NCBI RefSeq assembly: GCF_038007465.1
Contig: NZ_JBBOXF010000001.1
Location: forward strand, 3,545,001 to 3,609,000
Length of the DNA: 64,000 nt
Direction of reading: 5' to 3'
Source of the DNA: Sporosarcina sp. FSL K6-1508
GTDB lineage: Bacteria > Bacillota > Bacilli > Bacillales_A > Planococcaceae
Part shown: positions 37,247-45,754 of the stretch, one piece after another
Layout: each line of letters begins with the position of its first letter
Position numbering within the stretch: the stretch's first letter is position 1
Translations under genes and position numbers: made by a program
Notes under the pieces: model-generated
Told to the model about the DNA's origin: nothing
What the model saw: only the letters and a program-made list of their open reading frames with translations
Database searches by the model: none

Positions 37247-38038
37247 TTAGCTCGCCATATGCTCAAGACGAATTTTATCTGCAATCATCGCGATGAACTC
37301 ACTATTTGTTGGTTTGCTTTTCAAATGGTGGACAGTGTAACCGAACATTTTGGAAATAACATCGTAATTGCCGCGATTCCAAGCAACTTCAATCGCATGA
37401 CGAATGGCACGCTCAACACGGGATGCTGTCGTATTGTATTTCTTTGCAATCTCGGGATACAGTACTTTCGTCACTGAACCTAGCAAATCGACATCCGTAT
37501 AGACCATTTGAATAGCTTCACGAATGAATGCATAGCCTTTAATATGAGCAGGCACACCGATTTCTTTGATGATTGCTGTAATTGTGGTATCCAGCACTTT
37601 TTGACTAACAGTCCCTGGTGCATACTCTCCATTGGATTGAGCAACCGGAGCAACCGGTTTTCTCGCCCCCGCAACTTGGAAAATCTGATTTGCAAGCCGT
37701 TCAAATTCAAAGGGTTTAAGCATGAAATAGGATGCCCCGAGACTTGCAGCTTGCGTCATTACGTCTTCCTGGCCGAATGCTGTCAACATAATTATATGCA
37801 CATCTGCTGTTTGAGCATTTCCACTTAACGTTTCTAGCACTGCAATTCCGTCAAGATGTGGCATGATGATATCAAGCAATAAGACATCTGGCTTTTTTTC
37901 TTCTAACATCGACAGACAGACTTTGCCGTTATGCGCTGTCCAAATGACTTCAATTTCAGGATGCCTTTCAAAATACGTCACCATAGTCCTCACAAGTTCC
38001 TTGTTATCATCAGCAATCGCGACTTTCAGTTTATCCAT
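37247..38038 (-). CDS. spo0A: Sporulation master regulator Spo0A
   Basis: A 263-residue response regulator controlling entry into sporulation. Receiver domain with acidic pocket ADDN, phosphoacceptor Asp56 in LLLDIIMPHLDG, threonine in IIMLTAFGQ and lysine in YFMLKPFEF. A hinge rich in Pro/Val follows. The C-terminal DNA-binding domain has SRVERAIRHAIEVAWNRGN, the recognition helix for 0A boxes, and ends PTNSEFIAMIADKIRLEH. I start at ATG 38038: it has AAGGGGG at correct spacing, and this numbering puts the phosphoacceptor at 56 as in B. subtilis. 0A-box-like sequences lie upstream. Confidence 0.98.
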   Translation of the reverse strand: MDKLKVAIADDNKELVRTMVTYFERHPEIEVIWTAHNGKVCLSMLEEKKPDVLLLDIIMPHLDGIAVLETLSGNAQTADVHIIMLTAFGQEDVMTQAASLGASYFMLKPFEFERLANQIFQVAGARKPVAPVAQSNGEYAPGTVSQKVLDTTITAIIKEIGVPAHIKGYAFIREAIQMVYTDVDLLGSVTKVLYPEIAKKYNTTASRVERAIRHAIEVAWNRGNYDVISKMFGYTVHHLKSKPTNSEFIAMIADKIRLEHMAS

Positions 38039-38111
38039 TTCCATTTCCCCCTTATACGTTTATGACGACTTCTTTCCTTAAATATTAGCAATCTTCTTTT
38101 AACTACACAAG

Positions 38112-38230
38112 GGATATTTCGACGAATAGTGGACTAACCCTCTTTTATTTAGCAAAAATGAAACTTCTGACATATGGTTTCCCTATACTTCGACTAATTC
38201 TATTATTTTCTAAACATTTGTCGAATCATT
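38112..38230 (-). promoter_or_regulatory. 0A-box cluster in the spo0A upstream region
   Basis: A perfect 0A box TGTCGAA at 38219-38225 (plus-strand reading), plus two TTCGAC-containing near matches (about 38118-38124 and 38191-38196). The B. subtilis spo0A promoter also has several 0A boxes for autoregulation. The sigma-H and sigma-A elements could not be fixed by eye. Confidence 0.55.
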
Positions 38231-38257
38231 CCTCATAAGTTTACCACGCCAAGACAA

Positions 38258-38288
38258 AAGGGCCAACTCCATTTACGAGTTGGCCCTT
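38258..38288 (-). terminator. Terminator of spoIVB
   Basis: AAGGGCCAACTC/GAGTTGGCCCTT 12-bp perfect stem, a few bases after the spoIVB stop. Confidence 0.88.
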
Positions 38289-38292
38289 CTTA

Positions 38293-39261
38293 TCAGTTTT
38301 CTCCGCTACGCATCTTTTCCAAAAATAGGGCTGCACCTTTTTTGGGATCATCCACAAACATATGCGTCACTGCGCCTGCAAATTGCCCATTCTGGATGAC
38401 AGGACTTCCACTCATCCCTTGCAAAATCCCGCCCGTTGCTTCAAGCAATTTGGGATCCGTTAAAACAAAATGGAACTGTTCTTGTTCAACTTCTGTAATT
38501 CGAATGGAAAATGATTCAACTTCTGTCCCCTTAATTGTTGTGTAAATTTCAGCTGCACCTACTTTTACTTCAGCCGGTTGCATAATCGTAAGAGGTTCTG
38601 CCAACACTTTCTTATAGTCACTGTTCCACGATCCAAAAATTCCATAAAGACCGTTTATTCGAATCGTCCCTAAAAAATCATCATCATCGACAATCGTTGA
38701 AATTTTATAACCGGGAACTCCAGGAACACTTTTCTTAATCTGATCGATTTCCGAAAGATAAATTGCTCCCGTCCTAAAAGAAGGCGGTGATTTCAATGCA
38801 CTGTCGATGATTTGATGACCAAGAGCACCGTATGTCCCTTTGTCTGGGTCGACATACGTCAACGTTCCGGTTCCTTCCGTCCGATCTTTTAGGAATGGAA
38901 GGAGACGTTTCATCGCTTCGCCATCTGCTTGGATCTGACTTTTTTCCTCATTCCGAATAACGTGTAAAACGACTTCTTTCTTTTCGCGTTTTGAGGTTGA
39001 TGCTTTTTCGAAATCATGAAGGGTACCGATTGCTACATCGTCCAACTGTTCGATCAAATCACCTGCCTTCAACCAATTATCCTTACTAATCATGACATCA
39101 CTTGTGATGAAAACCCCTGCCAGATCCATTTTAATGCCGATGGAGTCTCCCATCGGTATAAGTGATCCATCTTTAGCAGATGCGGCATCTGTAGCAAGTG
39201 GCATGAAAAGCAAAAGTACAGAAAACGAAACGGCCAACTTGAGCTGTCTACTCCATCCCAT
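38293..39261 (-). CDS. spoIVB: SpoIVB serine peptidase, short form
   Basis: Forespore-secreted PDZ serine protease that triggers pro-sigma-K processing by cutting SpoIVFA. It has an N-terminal hydrophobic segment (7-28), a PDZ-like part (45-105), and the S55 peptidase domain with catalytic His149 (YGALGHQ), Asp269 (LTDPKLLEATGG) and Ser284 (QGMSGSPVIQNG). At 322 residues it is about 100 shorter than the B. subtilis protein (about 425); the loss is mostly before the PDZ and in the linkers. GGGAGG before the ATG supports this start, so it is not a misplaced start. Confidence 0.93.
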   Translation of the reverse strand: MGWSRQLKLAVSFSVLLLFMPLATDAASAKDGSLIPMGDSIGIKMDLAGVFITSDVMISKDNWLKAGDLIEQLDDVAIGTLHDFEKASTSKREKKEVVLHVIRNEEKSQIQADGEAMKRLLPFLKDRTEGTGTLTYVDPDKGTYGALGHQIIDSALKSPPSFRTGAIYLSEIDQIKKSVPGVPGYKISTIVDDDDFLGTIRINGLYGIFGSWNSDYKKVLAEPLTIMQPAEVKVGAAEIYTTIKGTEVESFSIRITEVEQEQFHFVLTDPKLLEATGGILQGMSGSPVIQNGQFAGAVTHMFVDDPKKGAALFLEKMRSGEN

Positions 39262-39385
39262 ATTTCACCTCCCTAAGCAAGATACTGTTGGTATGTCCGT
39301 TCAGAGGAATGTTATGAAAGGGTAATTCAAGCAATTCAGGAATTCGAACTAAAAAATCCGTTTTTAGGTAAAAATAATTAAAAAA

Positions 39386-39424
39386 TAAAAAAACGTGCAT
39401 AATGTAGTATGCACGTTTTTTTAT
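39386..39424 (-). terminator. Terminator of recN
   Basis: AAAAAACGTGCAT pairs with ATGCACGTTTTTT around a short loop. Located in the 207-base space between recN and spoIVB. Confidence 0.85.
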
Positions 39425-39468
39425 TTTTTAAATGGAAAGTATACGTTTTTCCACTGAAGCACTTTTTT

Positions 39469-41169
39469 TTACTCTCTAAACATTTTCTTGCGCTCAGTAG
39501 CCAACGTCAATAATTCCTCCGCATGTTTTAACGTTAGTGGAGTAGTTTCAGCACCGGACAGCATCCTCGACAATTCCTCTGTTCTGTCTGATTCCACAAC
39601 ATCATGAATTTCCGTCCTCGTCCTATCACTAATTACATCTTTTTTAATGAGATAATGGTGATCAGCCATTGCGGCAACTTGGGGCAAATGAGAAATACAA
39701 AGCACTTGGGAATGTGTGGCGATAATAGCGATTTTTTCAGCAATTGCTTGTGCTACCCTTCCGCTTACCCCCGTATCCACTTCGTCAAAAATAAGTGAAG
39801 TAACGCCTTGGTGTTTGGAGAAAATAGTCTTTATCGCCAACATAATACGGGAAATTTCGCCACCCGATGCTACTTTTACAAGTGGTTTCAATGGTTCTCC
39901 AACGTTCGTCGAAATTAGAAAGGTCACATCATCGTAACCGTTCGAATCGAAAGTACTTGCTGGTTTCCGAGTAATTTCCACTTTAAAAGAAGCTTTTCCC
40001 ATATGAAGCTGTTGCAACTGTTCCATAATCGCTTTTTCTAATTGAATAGACGACTTTTGGCGAATAATCGATAATTCTCCTGCCTCTATTTCTAAGTCTT
40101 TCAAAATTTGGTCAAGTTTTTCCTGTTCAGCAGATAGACGCTCATCTCTGCTCACTAAACTATCAAGTTCCTCTGCAATTTTATTGCGGTACATAAGAAT
40201 GTCCTCAATCGTTTTCCCATACTTTCTTTTAAGTGAAAGATGGAGGGCCAGACGCTCTTCAACTATTTCTAGTCTTGCAGGATCAAATTCCATATCATCG
40301 AGTATACTTTTCAGCTCATGCGCAGTATCTTGCAATGAATAGAAACTTGCTGCAATCGTTTCAGCGTGCGGCCTAAGGCTCTTATCAACAGAAGCTGCAT
40401 CCTCAATATCACTCATTGCGGAACCGATCCAATCAAGTGCATGCGTATCAGCGCTGATCGACATGTATGCTGTATTCAAGCGTTCGTATAATCGATTGAA
40501 GTTTTGAAGTTTTTGTTTTTCCTCTTCAAGTTGGTTTTCTTCTCCAATGACAAGAGCAGCGGCATCGATCTCTTTCAGCTGGAATGAATACAAATCAATA
40601 CGTTGAGCAACTTGTTGCTCATTATCATCCGCCTTCTCAAGCTTTCTTTTCAATTTCCGATAACTCTCGTACAGTTCAGAATAATTTTCATAAGCACGTT
40701 CAAGCTTTTCACCCGCAAAATGATCAAGCAAATGAATATGACTTCTTTCATGCATTAGTTCCTGGTTTTCATGTTGACCGTGAATGTCAATCAATTGGGA
40801 ACCGATTTCCCTCAAAATAGCAATTGTCACGAGCTTACCATTGACTCGGCAAACTGTTTTGCCGTTCGAATTCAAATCACGGCGTAAAATAACGACGCCA
40901 TCCTGCACGTCAATACCAAAATCAGCTAATTTCACGATGATAGGATGTGCTTCCTCTTCAATTGTGAAAAGTCCTTCCAATTCAGCTTTATTTGCACCGT
41001 GACGGATAAATTCCTGTGAACCTCGTCCACCTGCCAACAGTTGTACAGCATCGATGATAATTGATTTACCTGCACCTGTTTCCCCAGTCAAAACGGTGAG
41101 TCCTTCGTCAAAAGTTACTTCAAGGTGTTCAATGATTGCAAAGTTTTTTATGGAAATTTCACGTAACAA
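39469..41169 (-). CDS. recN: DNA repair protein RecN
   Basis: A 566-residue SMC-like ATPase acting early at double-strand breaks. Walker A GETGAGKSIIIDAVQLL near residue 32, a long coiled-coil middle (about 150-370, e.g. ENQLEEEKQKLQNFNRLYERL), the ABC signature VASGGEISRIMLAIK, and Walker B SLIFDEVDTGVSG followed by CISHLPQVAAMA. It follows ahrC by 15 bases in the same order as in B. subtilis (ahrC-recN-spoIVB-spo0A). Confidence 0.97.
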   Translation of the reverse strand: MLREISIKNFAIIEHLEVTFDEGLTVLTGETGAGKSIIIDAVQLLAGGRGSQEFIRHGANKAELEGLFTIEEEAHPIIVKLADFGIDVQDGVVILRRDLNSNGKTVCRVNGKLVTIAILREIGSQLIDIHGQHENQELMHERSHIHLLDHFAGEKLERAYENYSELYESYRKLKRKLEKADDNEQQVAQRIDLYSFQLKEIDAAALVIGEENQLEEEKQKLQNFNRLYERLNTAYMSISADTHALDWIGSAMSDIEDAASVDKSLRPHAETIAASFYSLQDTAHELKSILDDMEFDPARLEIVEERLALHLSLKRKYGKTIEDILMYRNKIAEELDSLVSRDERLSAEQEKLDQILKDLEIEAGELSIIRQKSSIQLEKAIMEQLQQLHMGKASFKVEITRKPASTFDSNGYDDVTFLISTNVGEPLKPLVKVASGGEISRIMLAIKTIFSKHQGVTSLIFDEVDTGVSGRVAQAIAEKIAIIATHSQVLCISHLPQVAAMADHHYLIKKDVISDRTRTEIHDVVESDRTEELSRMLSGAETTPLTLKHAEELLTLATERKKMFRE

Positions 41170-41184
41170 TTGCTGTCACCTCTT

Positions 41185-41634
41185 TCAAAGCATCGCTAAC
41201 AATTTTTCTCTCACCACTGCTGTTAAGGAATCGTCACGGCAGATGATTAGGCATGTGTCATCGCCGCAAATCGTTCCAAGAATTTCTTCCCACCCGAGAT
41301 GATCCAACAAAGATCCAACCGCCTGCGCATTTCCAGGAAGCGTTTTCAAAATAATAAAATGACCAGCCCCATCTATGCTGACAAATGCGTCAGTCAACAT
41401 ACGGTGAAGCTTTTGCTCCGTGTTGTACTTATGTACGGGTGGAAGGCTATATTTGTAATTACCATTAGATAAAGGGACTTTAATAAGATGCATTTCTTTT
41501 ATATCACGCGAAACGGTCGCTTGCGTTACTTCTACCCCAGCCGCCTTTAAGCTATCTACGAGCTGATCCTGTGTTTCTATTTCAAAATTCGAGATAATAT
41601 CTCGGATGCGTATTTGTCTATGCCCTTTATTCAT
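41185..41634 (-). CDS. ahrC: Arginine repressor AhrC/ArgR
   Basis: A 149-residue hexameric repressor and activator of arginine metabolism genes. N-terminal winged helix (RQIRIRDIISNFEIETQDQL ... VTQATVSRDIKEMHLIKVP) and C-terminal arginine-binding domain with ILKTLPGNAQAVGSLLD and GTICGDDTCLIICR. I start at ATG 41634, which gives the exact B. subtilis length and follows GGGAG; a start at 41649 is in frame but less well spaced. Confidence 0.96.
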   Translation of the reverse strand: MNKGHRQIRIRDIISNFEIETQDQLVDSLKAAGVEVTQATVSRDIKEMHLIKVPLSNGNYKYSLPPVHKYNTEQKLHRMLTDAFVSIDGAGHFIILKTLPGNAQAVGSLLDHLGWEEILGTICGDDTCLIICRDDSLTAVVREKLLAML

Positions 41635-41818
41635 ACCATTCACTCCCATACAAAATAATAAGGTCCTTTTTCATACTGTACCACCGATTTTTTCCTGCAA
41701 CAAGAATATAAGCGCAGGGTGCCCGTCCGGATACGAAAGACATAAAATAGACCGTTATTCACAGTTCGATATGTTGTAGTTTTCCGAGGAACAAGAAAAG
41801 CACGCAACTTAATGCGCG

Positions 41819-42640
41819 CTATTGCAATTCTTTGTACGCCTCTTCAACAAGGTTATTAAATGAAACTTCGTCAAATGCTGTTTCGGCATTGTCTTCAGAA
41901 GTTAAGTGGAATAGAAACTCTATGTTCCCTTCCCCGCCAGTGACAGGAGAAAATGAAATTCCACGAAGACTGAATCCATCTTGGATTGATGCATCAGCAA
42001 TTCTTTTTAATACTTCAAGATGAATGGATTTTTCCCTGACGACACCTTTTTTCCCAACTTTCCCTTTCCCGGCCTCGAATTGCGGCTTAACGAGGACTAT
42101 GACATCACCGCCAGTGGCAATAATTCGTTTTAATGCGGGCAGGATAAGTGTCAAGGAGATGAAGGAAACATCGATTGTAGCAAACTGTGGGATGCCTTCG
42201 GTGAAAATTTCCGGTGTTGCATGTCTGAAGTTCGTTCTTTCCATAACCGTTACACGGGAATCTTGACGTATTTTCCACGCTAATTGATTGTACCCGACAT
42301 CAAGCGCATAGCAATGTAACGCACCATTTTGAAGAGCACAATCTGTGAATCCGCCTGTTGAGGCACCGATATCAAGCACAATTTTGCCTTTAACGTTAGC
42401 ATCAAATTGCTCAAGTGCTTTTTCAAGCTTCAAACCGCCTCGACTGACGTATTTCAGTTTGGAACCCTTGACTGCAAGCGGCGCGTCTGAAAATATTTTT
42501 TCACCTGGTTTATCTAACCTTGTTTCAGCGGAAAAAACGATGCCCGCCATTATGGAACGCTTTGCTTGTTCCCTTGTTTCAAAGAGACCACGCGCGACCA
42601 ATAGGACATCTACCCGCTCTTTTGGCGCACGATTTGTCAT
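41819..42640 (-). CDS. yqxC: TlyA-family rRNA 2'-O-methyltransferase (YqxC)
   Basis: A 273-residue protein with an N-terminal S4 RNA-binding domain (KERVDVLLVARGLFETREQAKRSIMAG) and an FtsJ-like methyltransferase domain: motif I VLDIGASTGGFTDCALQNGA, YALDVGYNQLAWKIR, and the DVSFISLTLILPAL segment with the catalytic aspartate/lysine set (VLVKPQFEAGKGKVGKKGVV). Family members methylate 16S and 23S rRNA ribose positions. Its ATG overlaps the dxs stop by four bases. Confidence 0.92.
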   Translation of the reverse strand: MTNRAPKERVDVLLVARGLFETREQAKRSIMAGIVFSAETRLDKPGEKIFSDAPLAVKGSKLKYVSRGGLKLEKALEQFDANVKGKIVLDIGASTGGFTDCALQNGALHCYALDVGYNQLAWKIRQDSRVTVMERTNFRHATPEIFTEGIPQFATIDVSFISLTLILPALKRIIATGGDVIVLVKPQFEAGKGKVGKKGVVREKSIHLEVLKRIADASIQDGFSLRGISFSPVTGGEGNIEFLFHLTSEDNAETAFDEVSFNNLVEEAYKELQ

Positions 42641-44538
42641 ACTTGTTCCCTTTCCACTGCTTGCATTTTAATAAATGATTCCATATTTTCAACTAGATGA
42701 TTTGAAGTCATGCCTATTTCTTCAAGTAGGTCGTCGACATTACCATGTTCAATGAACTGATCTGGAATTCCCATGCGTCGAACCGGTACAGCAGTTTGAA
42801 GGGTATCATGTGCATATTCAAGTACTGCACTGCCGAAACCGCCGGCGAGAACCGCCTCTTCTACAGTAATAATCGGCATTCCACTTGCGAAAATCGTGTC
42901 CAACATTGCCGTATCAAGCGGTTTGATGAATCTCGCATTGACGACTTTCACATTGATTCCTTTAGTAAATAATATATTAGCTGCTTCCAGTGCCATCGGG
43001 ATTGTTGTTCCGAACGTCAAAATTACTCCATCCTGTCCTTCACGCAACACTTCCCATGAACCGATCGGAATTGGATGTAATGTCTCATCCATTGTTACAC
43101 CGAGTCCATTCCCTCTTGGATAACGCATCACAATTGGACCTTCATCGTAATCTATGGCAGTTTTCACCATATGCTGTCCTTCGTTTTCGTCTTTCGGCAT
43201 CATAATGACCAGATTCGGCATATGTCTAAGGAATGCGATATCGAAGACACCCTGATGTGTTTCGCCGTCGGCACCTACCAGGCCCGCACGGTCAATGCCG
43301 ATAAAGACATTCAAGTTCTGCCTCGAAATATCATGAAGCATTTGATCGTAAGCCCGTTGCATAAATGTCGAATAGATTGCAAGAAACGGTTTCATCCCTT
43401 GAGTTGCAAGACCGGCTGCCATCGTTGTTGCATGCTGTTCAGCTATACCTACATCGAAGAAACGATCCGGAAATTCTGTCGCAAATGATTCAAGTTTTGA
43501 ACCGACTGGCATTGCAGGTGTAATCGCCACGATTCGACGGTCTTCACGTGCAATAGTTCGGACTGTTTCTGCAACAAGTCCACTCCACGACGGTGCGGTA
43601 GATGATGATTTAACAAAATCACCTGTTTCGATTTTATAAGGTCCCGTACCATGCCAAGTGCCGATTTTATCGTCTTCCGCAGGGCTGTATCCTTTGCCTT
43701 TTTTCGTAATAACATGAAGAAGGACAGGCCCATCCATTTTCTTCGCATATTGGATATTACGCTCGAGATCATTGAAATCGTGGCCGTCAATCGGACCAAG
43801 ATATGTGAAGCCAAGCTCTTCGAAAAAGACGCCCGAAACAAGTAGATATTTCAAGCTATCTTTTACACGTTCTGCGGCAGTAGCAAGTTTGCCTCCAACA
43901 GCCGGAATTTTCTTCAAGATATATTCAAGTTCATCTTTTGCACTCTTATATTTACCAGCAGTTCTCAGTTTTCCCAGGACTGCATGAAGCGCACCGACAT
44001 TGGGGGCAATTGACATTTCATTGTCATTCAAAATGACAATCATGTTCGTTTTTGCATGGCCAATATGATTAAGTGCTTCAAGTGCCATACCGCCTGTAAG
44101 CGCACCATCACCGATGACTGGTATTACATAATTCGAATCGCCTTTGATGTCTCGGGCAGCCGCCATTCCCATAGCGGCGGAAAGTGAAGTAGAACTGTGG
44201 CCAGTTTCCCATACATCATGATCGCTTTCAATTCGTTTCGGAAAACCGCACAAACCTTTATATTTTCTAAGTGAATCGAAATTACCTGCACGCCCAGTTA
44301 GTATTTTATGGACATACGCCTGATGCCCAACATCCCAAATGATTTTATCATCAGGACTATCAAAATGCCTATGAAGTGCAATTGTCAGTTCGACTACGCC
44401 AAGATTCGGCCCTATATGGCCACCTGTAACAGATAATTTCTCAATAAGGAATTTCCGAACTTCTGCTGCTAATTCCATCATCTGTTCCTTATCGAGTTTT
44501 TTAATAAAAGATGGACTAGTAATTTCTGTGAGTTCCAT
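42637..44538 (-). CDS. dxs: 1-deoxy-D-xylulose-5-phosphate synthase
   Basis: First enzyme of the MEP isoprenoid pathway, joining pyruvate and glyceraldehyde 3-phosphate with thiamine diphosphate. At 633 residues it is the normal length. Seen: HIGPNLGVVELTIALHRHFD, WDVGHQAYVHKILTGR, thiamine motif VIGDGALTGGMALEALNHIG, LNDNEMSIAPNVGAL, the catalytic glutamate and histidine of DVGIAEQHATTMAAGLA, and DRAGLVGADGETHQGVFDIAFLR. I start at ATG 44538 since the GTG at 44547 is too close to the GAAGG site. Confidence 0.97.
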   Translation of the reverse strand: MELTEITSPSFIKKLDKEQMMELAAEVRKFLIEKLSVTGGHIGPNLGVVELTIALHRHFDSPDDKIIWDVGHQAYVHKILTGRAGNFDSLRKYKGLCGFPKRIESDHDVWETGHSSTSLSAAMGMAAARDIKGDSNYVIPVIGDGALTGGMALEALNHIGHAKTNMIVILNDNEMSIAPNVGALHAVLGKLRTAGKYKSAKDELEYILKKIPAVGGKLATAAERVKDSLKYLLVSGVFFEELGFTYLGPIDGHDFNDLERNIQYAKKMDGPVLLHVITKKGKGYSPAEDDKIGTWHGTGPYKIETGDFVKSSSTAPSWSGLVAETVRTIAREDRRIVAITPAMPVGSKLESFATEFPDRFFDVGIAEQHATTMAAGLATQGMKPFLAIYSTFMQRAYDQMLHDISRQNLNVFIGIDRAGLVGADGETHQGVFDIAFLRHMPNLVIMMPKDENEGQHMVKTAIDYDEGPIVMRYPRGNGLGVTMDETLHPIPIGSWEVLREGQDGVILTFGTTIPMALEAANILFTKGINVKVVNARFIKPLDTAMLDTIFASGMPIITVEEAVLAGGFGSAVLEYAHDTLQTAVPVRRMGIPDQFIEHGNVDDLLEEIGMTSNHLVENMESFIKMQAVEREQV

Positions 44539-44634
44539 CGTTATCACACACCTTCACAAATTAATTGCCACGGATAATACTGCGCTGCCTACATTATAAC
44601 AAGAAGGACGTTCAGTACAACAATTTGGTTCACT

Positions 44635-45519
44635 TCACGATTTCCGTTCTACGATATAATCCGCAAACAATCCTAGAAGTGGATGCTCCATTTCCAGAAA
44701 TGCAAGAGAATCTCTTGCACATTGGTGATGTTTTTCCAGTCGTGACATTGCACCTTCCAGTCCGAGAAGTGACGGATACGTCGACTTCTCGCTTAACGCA
44801 TCGCTCCCTGCTGTCTTACCAAGTTCTTCCGTCGTGGATGTAATATCTAAAATATCATCTTGAATTTGAAAAGCGAGTCCAATATGGTAGGCAAAGTCTC
44901 TCAACTTCGCAGTTTTTTCTTCATTTAAACCCGCTAGTATTGCACCGGCCACGATGCAAAATGACAATAGGGCCCCAGTTTTATTAACATGTATGTTTTC
45001 GAGTTCAAATAGAGATAAGGTTTTTGTTTCACCTTCAATATCGAGCATCTGTCCGCCAACCATACCAGTTGAACCCGAGGCGTCTGCCAGTAAACGAATG
45101 ATTCGAAGTGTGTCTTGTGCAGACGTATCCGATAAATGAGTCAAACTTCCGAATGCCAGAGTTTGTAGTGCATCTCCTGCAAGTACGGCAACTGCTTCCC
45201 CATAAATGATATGGTTCGTCGGTTTGCCGCGCCTAAAATTATCATCATCCATAGAAGGCAAGTCATCGTGGATGAGGGAATACGTATGCAAAAATTCAGC
45301 AGCACAAGCTACCGTCAAGGCATCTTGTGAGTCGACACCAAGGTCTTCGAGCGTGGCTAGGACGAGAAGTGGCCGGATTCGTTTCCCTCCGGCATTGATT
45401 GAATAGGCCATCGAGGACTTCAATGTTTCAGATACATTCGCTGCCCCTAGCAGGCTATTCAGTTTTTCATCGATAACAGGTAATTTTTCTGCGATGAATC
45501 GTTGCAATTCCTTATGCAT
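44635..45519 (-). CDS. ispA: Farnesyl diphosphate synthase (short-chain polyprenyl synthetase)
   Basis: A 294-residue all-helical enzyme condensing isopentenyl diphosphate with dimethylallyl or geranyl diphosphate. First aspartate-rich motif DDLPSMDDDNFRRGKPTNH, second FQIQDDILDITSTTEELGKT, with GGKRIRPLL for the diphosphate. I start at ATG 45519 (ATGCATAA overlap of eight bases with the xseB stop); a start at 45564 would run far into xseB. Supplies C15 for downstream isoprenoids and possibly the YisP-like protein. Confidence 0.96.
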   Translation of the reverse strand: MHKELQRFIAEKLPVIDEKLNSLLGAANVSETLKSSMAYSINAGGKRIRPLLVLATLEDLGVDSQDALTVACAAEFLHTYSLIHDDLPSMDDDNFRRGKPTNHIIYGEAVAVLAGDALQTLAFGSLTHLSDTSAQDTLRIIRLLADASGSTGMVGGQMLDIEGETKTLSLFELENIHVNKTGALLSFCIVAGAILAGLNEEKTAKLRDFAYHIGLAFQIQDDILDITSTTEELGKTAGSDALSEKSTYPSLLGLEGAMSRLEKHHQCARDSLAFLEMEHPLLGLFADYIVERKS

Positions 45520-45754
45520 TCGAATCAGACCCTTTTGCCGGATCAAACTCTGTTTTGTTGCCATCTTTGTCGATTATAGAAATAAGCTGTTTTTCAGCAT
45601 CCTGTAATTTCCCGTGGCAATAAGCAGACAGTTCCATCCCTTTTTTGTAAAGTGTAATTGCGTCTTCCAGTGGTACATCCCCTGTTTCAAGTTTCTGGAC
45701 GACTTCCTCTAAATTAAGCATCGCTTCTTCAAAGCGAATCGGCTCTTTTTCCAA
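45512..45754 (-). CDS. xseB: Exodeoxyribonuclease VII small subunit
   Basis: An 80-residue helical-hairpin protein, partner of XseA. Family sequence FEEAMLNLEEVVQKLETGDVPLEDAITLYKKGMELSAYC. TTG start immediately after the xseA stop, with GGGGAGGAAG inside the xseA end as ribosome site, so translation is coupled. Confidence 0.95.
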   Translation of the reverse strand: MEKEPIRFEEAMLNLEEVVQKLETGDVPLEDAITLYKKGMELSAYCHGKLQDAEKQLISIIDKDGNKTEFDPAKGSDSNA

